Of a DNA stretch of 64,000 nt, positions 57,154 to 64,000 are shown piece after piece. This DNA comes from Nissolia schottii (Eukaryota > Streptophyta > Magnoliopsida > Fabales > Fabaceae): the NCBI GenBank assembly GCA_003254905.1, contig QANU01018688.1, positions 399,552-463,551 on the forward strand, written 5' to 3'. Below the pieces are notes generated by a model that worked only from the letters and a program-made list of their open reading frames with translations, had not been told where the DNA came from and searched no databases. A program made the translations under genes and the position numbers. Each line of letters starts with the position of its first letter. Position 1 is the first letter of the stretch.

Positions 57154-57402
57154 CCCTTTGTTTGGATGGAGAGAAATACAGTGGAAGAGTGGAAAAAAAT
57201 GAATAAATAAAAAAGAAAAAAAATGTATGCTTCCTACGTCAAATTATTATTATTATTTTTTATGACATAAAGAGAAAAATGGAAAAAAATATGACTTTTT
57301 ATTAAAATTATAATTATATCATTTTTTTAGTAAGTGGTACATGGCATGTCATTAAAAAATGTAAAAAAACAAGTAAAAAAGTACATCCAACCAAATAATA
57401 AT
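57154..57402. mobile_element. MITE with CCTTTGTTTGGATG termini
   Basis: The left end CCCTTTGTTTGGATGGAG and the right end ACATCCAACCAAATAATAAT are imperfect inverted copies. The inside is A/T-rich and without coding capacity. Confidence 0.5.
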
Positions 57403-58061
57403 TTCTTTTTTTTTTTATAAAAGATAGTAACCACAAATAAAAGTTATTTACACATAATTATATATTTTTTTCTTTGACTTTTTTTCTCCAATTGAACACT
57501 AAAAAAAAATTCATTTTTTTCTTCTTATTTTATTTCTTCCCATTGTCTCTTCTCATTCTAAGAAAGAGTCAATGTCTTAAAATATTTAAATGTATTCAAT
57601 TTTTATCTTATTTAATAATTAAAAAAAATTTAGGTGATGAGTTAAAGATTTTAAATATTACTCATTCAATTTATATTCTTAGAACATTGATTACAAGAAT
57701 CTTAAATCTCATACAATTATAATTAAAAATATATATATTGACAAGTATCTTTAAAATAATTATAAAAAAATCATAAATTATAATTTGTATTAAAAAATAT
57801 AAAATTTATATGTTTTTTAATACCATTTAATCAATGTTTTATAAATTTAACTTATTTTATTTTGTAAAAAAAATATTAATTAGTAAAACCGTTAATAAAA
57901 AAGTGAAAGGAAGAAAAGAAAAGAAGCAAATGTGTGATTGTAGTGGAAGCCACCTAAGCAAGCTAAGATTAGGGGGTTGAGTACGTAGGGTGTGTGTAGG
58001 CAGCAATAAGTGCTTTTTTTTGTTTGATTGTTTGTTGTGGTGTGATAGTATTTATAATAAA
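57403..58061. other. Intergenic, AT-rich
   Basis: Includes GCAGCAATAAGTGCTTT at 58000, identical to 27630-27646. No gene is supported. Confidence 0.4.
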
Positions 58062-58097
58062 ATATAGAATATAGAATATAGAATATAGAATAGAAAT
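58062..58097. repeat. Short tandem repeat (ATAGA AT)n
   Basis: About four copies of ATAGAAT followed by AGAAATAGAG. Confidence 0.8.
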
Positions 58098-58139
58098 AGA
58101 GGGTGCACATGACAAGGTTCTGCCTCGAGCCCTTCAAAG

Positions 58140-58440
58140 ATGAACACTATAGCTAGCACCCACCACCAAATCCATCACTCTGGGTACTTCTTGTTCAATG
58201 TTGGGTTTGTGTGTTGTCTCTCTCTCTCTGTCTCTGTTCTTTTTGTGTTTTCTTTTCTCTTTCTATCACCTCGGCCACGCGCTTTCACACTACTCTTGTT
58301 GGGGCCCACTCGCGGCAGAGAGACAAGCGGGCGGCGCGTGTGCTGTTTTCTTGGGTCTGCACACTGCTCTGCTCCAACAACTGCTTACACTTGTCTACTA
58401 TCTACTCAACATCAGTGACTCACCTTAATTATACTTCTTT
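58140..58440 (+). other. CT-rich and GC-richer segment, leader-like, no supported gene
   Basis: CTCTCTCTCTCTGTCTCTG and GCGGGCGGCGCGTG occur here. Three overlapping plus-strand frames are open but none shows a domain. It may be an untranslated leader or simple-sequence DNA. Confidence 0.3.
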
Positions 58441-58534
58441 TAGTTAACCAAATAGTTATCCTATCTTACATGAAATATATTTACTACATGTTTTAACACT
58501 AATATCTACGTTCATTTCTTAATTTATATGTGTA

Positions 58535-58549
58535 TACACACACACATAC

Positions 58550-58603
<54 letters not shown>
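58535..58603. repeat. Compound microsatellite (CA)n(CATA)n(TA)n
   Basis: About 70 bp of uninterrupted CA, then CATA, then TA units. Confidence 0.95.
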
Positions 58604-58606
<3 letters not shown>

Positions 58607-61600
58607 AAACATTATTGTTATTTTTTTATATTCATTTATAATTCAATATATTTATACATTTTTATTATATTGTGAATAAGTTTATAAAAATAAAAATGAT
58701 TAACATTAAAAAAATAGAGAGAGTAGTATAAATCAAAATCAATAATAAATAATATTTTTAAAACACACATTAAATATATTTTAAAAGTATACACAATTTT
58801 TTTTCTTATAAATTCGTTCAACATAAAAGTTTATTTTAACTCGTGTTTTATTGGACCTCCAAAAGTAGTGAGACGAGTTAATCCACCTTAAAGTATTATA
58901 ATGTTTGTTTGATTTTAAGATTGAGTGTTCCAAACTTAAGTTTGACAAACTAAAGATGACTTTGTACAATGAGTCGTCCTATTTGGTTATTTTTTAGTTT
59001 ACTAAACTTAAGTTTGAGTTGCTCTAAACTTAAGTTTAATAATTAAAAGGCAAACTTGCTTTTCAGTTTACATTTAAAATTGAAAATGAGAGATTACATT
59101 TTTTAACTTTTCAAAATATTAACTCAAATTATATTAATTTATCTTAAAATTATATTATGTCTTTTTTTTATATTTTTATCTTTAAAAATACTTTTGTTTT
59201 ATCTCATCCAAATAAAAACAATTCTCTCAAACTTACTTTTAAAACATTCAAACCAAACAAAAATCAATCCTTCCAAACTTAATTCCTTCAAAAGTAATTC
59301 TATAAACTTAATTATTCTCAAACTTAATTCCTCTAAAAGTTAAATCAAATGAGTCTATAGTTGTCTGCACATATTTTTATCTTTGCAAATCTTAAACTCA
59401 ACCTCTATTAAAATAGAGACAAATAATTTATCTGTCACCCTATCAATATTGTATAATATTGTATTAATTTTATAGAAGTAATTACAAATGAAAAATATTA
59501 TTTATACTTATTATATATGAGACATCATACTGACTCACTATTTATTTATCATTTGATGATATCTTATTGAATGCAAGTCTCTTTAAAATTTCATTTAATA
59601 ATACATAATACGAATCTACACAATATCACATATATGATTAGTCCAAATAACACACATCACTTATCAAATTTTTCTCATATTAGTAATGAAAATTGAAAAT
59701 ACATTTGCTAATCCCTCCCATCTTACCTATCCATAACAATGCATTTTACTGCCACTTTGTCAACACATTTGTTAGTCCTTTATGTCATTAGTATGAAAAT
59801 ACAAATAATAGAAATTTTTCTAAATGATTTAATTGTGCAGAACTTTCCAGTATTAATTAAATCTCTGATGTTTCTCTGTAGATTATATCATGTAAAACTT
59901 TAACACAAAAATACTTCGTTCTTTTTGTAATATATAGGGGGTGGGGGTATGATATGAACAGAGGAGAAGGGGCAGGGATGGTACACGTGTCTTGATCTCT
60001 ATATTTTGGGTCTGTTCATCGATGGAATGCATGCAATTTGCTGAGTAATTTGGTGACGGACCCCCTTCCAGATCTGGGAACATTGTTTATATTTAACTTT
60101 TGGGATCTAGGTCCCTCTCATGCCTTTCTTCTGCTGTTACATTCTCCCTTAAAATCCTCACCTTTTTCCCCCTTCTACCACTAATATACGTACTTCTTGC
60201 AGTATCTTATACTCTTATTGAATAGTCTTATTAATTTTGCCAACTATGGTCAATCAATAGTGTGCCCGTATTAATTTGAGTTATAATTGAATTCTGAATG
60301 TCCTATCACAAGCTAGGGACCAAAAAAAAAAAAAATCTACATACTATGATCTATAACAAAATTTATATCGACACAATTTTGAATCTAATGTCATTGAATT
60401 TATGTAGTCCAATCTTGCAACGTACCACTGTTTTGTTATTTTTATGCATTTGGTAGTACTAGAACTAGCACTAGTCCTAATAGCACATGCAGTTTTGAGG
60501 CTAAGGCTTCACAAAGTGGACCAATCCCTACCTCTACTTAGCCTATACATGAATTAAGTGACTTTAGGCCCAAAAAAAACATAATGTATGTCAATGGCCC
60601 TAAGTTGCACTCAACATGTGAAAATTAAGAACAATATAAAAGGACACTAAGCATTAAGGGTATGAAGTGAAGATGAATTGGATATATATATAATTGATAT
60701 ATCATTATTCTTTATATGTTTTGTTTGTAGCTACTTGTTCTTCATGCCCATTAATCAATCGTAACGGAAGAAAATAATGATGTTAAATGGTGTTTGTTTG
60801 GTTTTCAGGTAAATATATTTAGAATTGAACTATCAAAAATAAAATTTTTCACTTTTAAAATTTTAAAATTAATTTTCAGTGTTCTCATTTAAAAATCAAA
60901 CATGCTAGTATAAGGTGGATTTGTTGAATGTTGTTTATGTCCCAAAACAATCAACAATTTACATGCAGGTGGGGGTGAAAATTGAGATGAAGTTGTTTGT
61001 TGTTATTTTGGGAGGCAGGGCATGTGGTTGGGCTCGAGTTTGGCCCATATTAGAATGAATAGTCATTGTGTCAAAAAGCTAGGGCCTAGAATACGTGTAA
61101 TGCGTTAAATCACCTATATATATAGCACATAGTATAGATTTAAGTGTAGAGTGGTCCCAAAAAAATATAGTACATAAGAAAAGATGAGAGGCTGGGCTTG
61201 ATTGCGTGATTGGGTCAGTGATTCAGTAGATTCAGGTACAGTACAGTCCCCTACACAACACTACTGCATCTCTTGTAGTAGTGTACACTCACTATCATGG
61301 CTAAAAATCCAACACAACCCTATCTCCCCATTTCTTCCCTAGTCAATCACAGGAGCACTTATTTATTTTTTATTTTTACAATAAAAAGATGATAATTTGA
61401 CAATAATAAATATATAATCTTTTTTGGTCTTGAATTATTTGTTTGTATATAAAAACAGCCAATTTTGGCTGGCTATTGGGCCCCCCTTCAAGATATGCAA
61501 ATTGATAGTCCAACAAGGATGCTTCAGTTGATTTTTTGGACATGTCACACCAACACTGACCCATTTGCCGTAGTTATTATATAAAACAATGACTAAAATA

Positions 61601-62478
61601 TATTTTTAGTTTAACAAATAATTATTTTTTGGGTTTTATTTGCACTACCATCTTTCTTTTGTCTTTTTTTTTTTTTGGCTCCTATGGTTCAAAATTTTAG
61701 TTTTTAATAAATATCTAAGAATATGTTTAGTTCTTATTACTATAAACTAGTGATTGCTTATCAGACACTTAGGTAGGCACTTATGTACTTATTAAGATGG
61801 TTTATTAATTTAAAATGATTTTAGAGAATAACATAAAACAATTTAGGTGAGAAAAATTATGAATAAATGTGACAAAATATTTTTAAAAAAGTAGTTATTT
61901 AGTAGAAACTTGTATGGGGATAAAATAAAAATAAAGAGTTAGACAATATGAGGTAGTTATTTTGTGTAATTCTTTTTATAATACAGTATAACTAAAATTT
62001 TATTTTTGATCCTTATAAATAACTATATTAAAAAGTATTCTTTTGAATTTTGTAAATCTTCACATAACTACTGAATCTACCGACAAGGACCAAAATAAAA
62101 AACGTTTGAAAAAGAGAGTTTAAGAGCGAAGAAATTTTTTTAGAGACCAAAACAAAGTAACTTATATCTATATAAGGACTAAGAAATAAAATATTTTATT
62201 TTTGGCAGAAAAAAAGGTGCATTTTATTGTAAAGAATGCCCCAAGTTAATCAATCAAATCAAAGGCACGCGTGATGTGAAACAGGGAAAGGTTTTGTTTT
62301 CGGACAAGTGGCTTTTTAAGGGGATAAAGGGATGGTCCGGGCCTTACTTTAATCATTGTGGGGGCTAAACCAAGTGTTAATTGGATAATAATAGCTGCAG
62401 TTAATAGCTACCAAATTAGCCGTCTTAACCTTTCCGAGATACATTCTTTCTAGCCCAAGTAGCCAGCCTCGGAGTTTC
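58604..62478. other. Intergenic, AT-rich
   Basis: 59930-60130 and 60960-61330 are less AT-rich patches. The first has CACGTGTC, the second an inverted repeat ACACTACTGCATCTC...GTAGTAGTGT (61259-61285). A small inverted-repeat element (TGTTTGTTTGGTTTTCAG ... AAAATCAAACATGC) spans about 60791-60906. No coding gene is supported. Confidence 0.4.
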
Positions 62479-62506
62479 AATCACAATCACAATCACAATC
62501 ACAATC
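62479..62506. repeat. Short tandem repeat (AATCAC)n
   Basis: About five AATCAC units. Confidence 0.95.
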
Positions 62507-62689
62507 TCACCAACCATCTATCACTTCCTAGCAGCGAGCGTGCTCCCCTGGACCGACCTGTCTCTTTGGTCCAAGGAAGTTGATAATTTTAATTTTTAGG
62601 CGACTCTTTAACAAAATAGGTATAATTGCTTTATTTACAAACTAGTCCTTTCTTATACAATTAATCAACTTCTTTCCTCTTGTGTTTCT

Positions 62690-63650
62690 CTCTCTTCACT
62701 CAGAGGGGTGGCGCACGACGACAGCGCCGCTCTTGCAACCTCAAATCGCCGCATCACTGTCCTCATGCTCGACCTCTTCACCAAAGGCCATTGATCTTGC
62801 CATTGACCCAAACATACCCTATAGATGCGGCAAAGCATGACGGCGGCATAGTGAGGACCTTGGGTGTGTAGATCCATCTGCGATGGTGGTGGTGGTGTAG
62901 ATCTGTCGACCCCCTCGTGCCCTCGCCGACAAGTCCATCCATGTCATCGACCTCTCCCCCACTGGTGACTCCCTCTACACCAGTAGCACACCGCTGAATC
63001 CGCCATCGCAGAGCCAGCCTCCCACCTCGTCCTCGTCTATCTCCGTTTCAGATCTCTTTTCTACTTCAGATCTCAAGTGTGCTTCCAGAAATTTTTGTAA
63101 AGTAAATCTATTTTCTGGGCTTGTGTTGGATATTATTTTGATTTTTTTGTTATTGTGGAAGATTATTAATAAATTGTTTGGATTTTGGAATTGTTTATGA
63201 TGGTGAACTAAAAAAGGGAAGAAGATTGTTGATGTTGATTACTATGTATTTTGGTGTTTGATTCGGTGTCCTTCGTTGTAAATATTGGATGGCTAAACTT
63301 TCTTCTACCTGCGTCTGTTGTCTTCTTCGTTGTGCCATACATCTGCTGCTTTGAGTTGGAATTGGGTTTTCGGTGCCTTTTTTTTTTTTTTCATTGCTTT
63401 TTAGTGCATAAATCCTTTCTTTTTAATGGAAGTTGTATAAATTTTAGACACACATCTTGCATTTTCATGGTTACATGGTGATGGTGGTTGATGGAGGCCG
63501 GTGGTTTATGGTGGTGGATGATGGACGCAGTGGAGGAGGTCACCAAAGAGGGGGTGATGGCGCAAGCAGGGGAAGCAAGAGAAGTGGTGGTTGCAGCTTG
63601 CCGGAAAACTTCTTTAAGCTAATCACTCGATTTGCTAATATCAAATAAGT
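62690..63650 (+). other. GC-richer segment of unknown nature
   Basis: GC-richer blocks at 62690-63070 and 63480-63600 flank a T-rich middle. Open frames are short (60-76 codons), in different frames and without domains. The segment could be a decayed gene, a gene fragment captured by a transposon, or a non-autonomous element; terminal repeats were not found. The last 350 bases (63651-64000) are AT-rich and featureless. Confidence 0.3.
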
Positions 63651-64000
63651 AACCATTGTTTAGAATGAGGGAATTTTTGTAACTTCACCGTTTACAAAAA
63701 GGGAAATAATAAATCAGGGACCAAAATACAAAATTATAATTTTAATATTCAGTTCTCAATGGGTCGAAAACATAAATTCTATTCCAGCAATCTCAACCCT
63801 CAATTCAAATTTTAATGGTCGCGATAGCATGCAGCAACTTGGTGGAAACTTATCAGACCATTGGAGACTCCTCCTCACTTCATATCATTTAAGTTACTAT
63901 AAAAAAAAATTAGTTACTACTACTAGCTAGACCCTGAGTTCACCCAAAAGAAAACATGAAGTTCATGAGCATACTCACAAAGTGCATTTTTTTTTTAACT

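Noticed and set aside
58140-58447. Overlapping 76-92 codon plus-strand frames
   Set aside because: Three frames are open at once over a CT-rich stretch and none has a domain; treated as leader-like or simple sequence.
1-64000. CRISPR arrays, operons or phage-like modules
   Set aside because: The window is plant nuclear DNA with introns and plant transposons. The tandem arrays present lack the regular repeat-spacer pattern of CRISPR.

Overview
This window is AT-rich, repeat-dense plant nuclear DNA, probably from a eudicot. Evidence for this is the plant-specific SHI/STY/LRP1 transcription-factor exon, plant-type CACTA, MULE, hAT and Stowaway elements, Ty1-copia and Ty3-gypsy retrotransposons, and CT-rich leader sequence. 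The species cannot be named from sequence alone. Six single-base Ns (18222, 20585, 21643, 22635, 28461, 29986) and one run of 86 Ns (19094-19179) show that this is a draft, gap-filled assembly.

Layout. 1-11142 is the wreck of CACTA (En/Spm) DNA transposon(s) on the minus strand. It holds a right terminus with a dense subterminal repeat array (10380-11142), a multi-exon TNPA-like pseudogene (about 9695-7836), a second patch of subterminal-like repeats (7226-6530) and a TNP2 transposase pseudogene (about 6190 to 1). The TNP2 pseudogene is split by a gypsy-type LTR insertion (about 1691-4603). 11143-18221 is non-coding and carries MITEs and simple repeats. 18223-20584 holds the only clear host gene, exon 1 of an LRP1-type SRS transcription factor on the minus strand. 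Its IXGH-domain second exon is absent from the window. The locus is bracketed by an exact 94-bp direct repeat, each copy touching an N, which points to local misassembly. 20585-34569 is intergenic, with a LINE remnant, hAT-like and palindromic MITEs, a SINE-like doublet, a minisatellite and a solo LTR with intact target-site duplication. 34570-37340 is a complete, young, non-autonomous LTR element that carries a gag-like frame but no recognisable pol (TR-GAG type). 38429-39840 is a truncated copia element. 40253-45192 is a complete but dead copia element with unusual TA...TA LTR ends. 46374-48061 is a fold-back element with very long terminal inverted repeats and a 9-bp Mutator-like target duplication. 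From 48062 to the end the sequence is mostly non-coding, with a possible C2H2 zinc-finger exon (about 50600), a diverged 240-270 bp tandem array (51795-52690), MITEs, microsatellites and a GC-rich patch (62690-63650).

The window reads as one regulatory host gene in a large field of nested transposons. Nearly all the transposon coding sequence is inactivated by stops and frameshifts; in the complete copia most stops fit C-to-T decay. I see no rRNA or tRNA gene, no CRISPR array and no prokaryote-like operon, and no convincing new multi-gene system. The most original items are the fold-back element, the gag-only element with a possible leaky stop, the shared self-complementary CTCGCGCGAG repeats, and the permuted or misassembled LRP1 locus.
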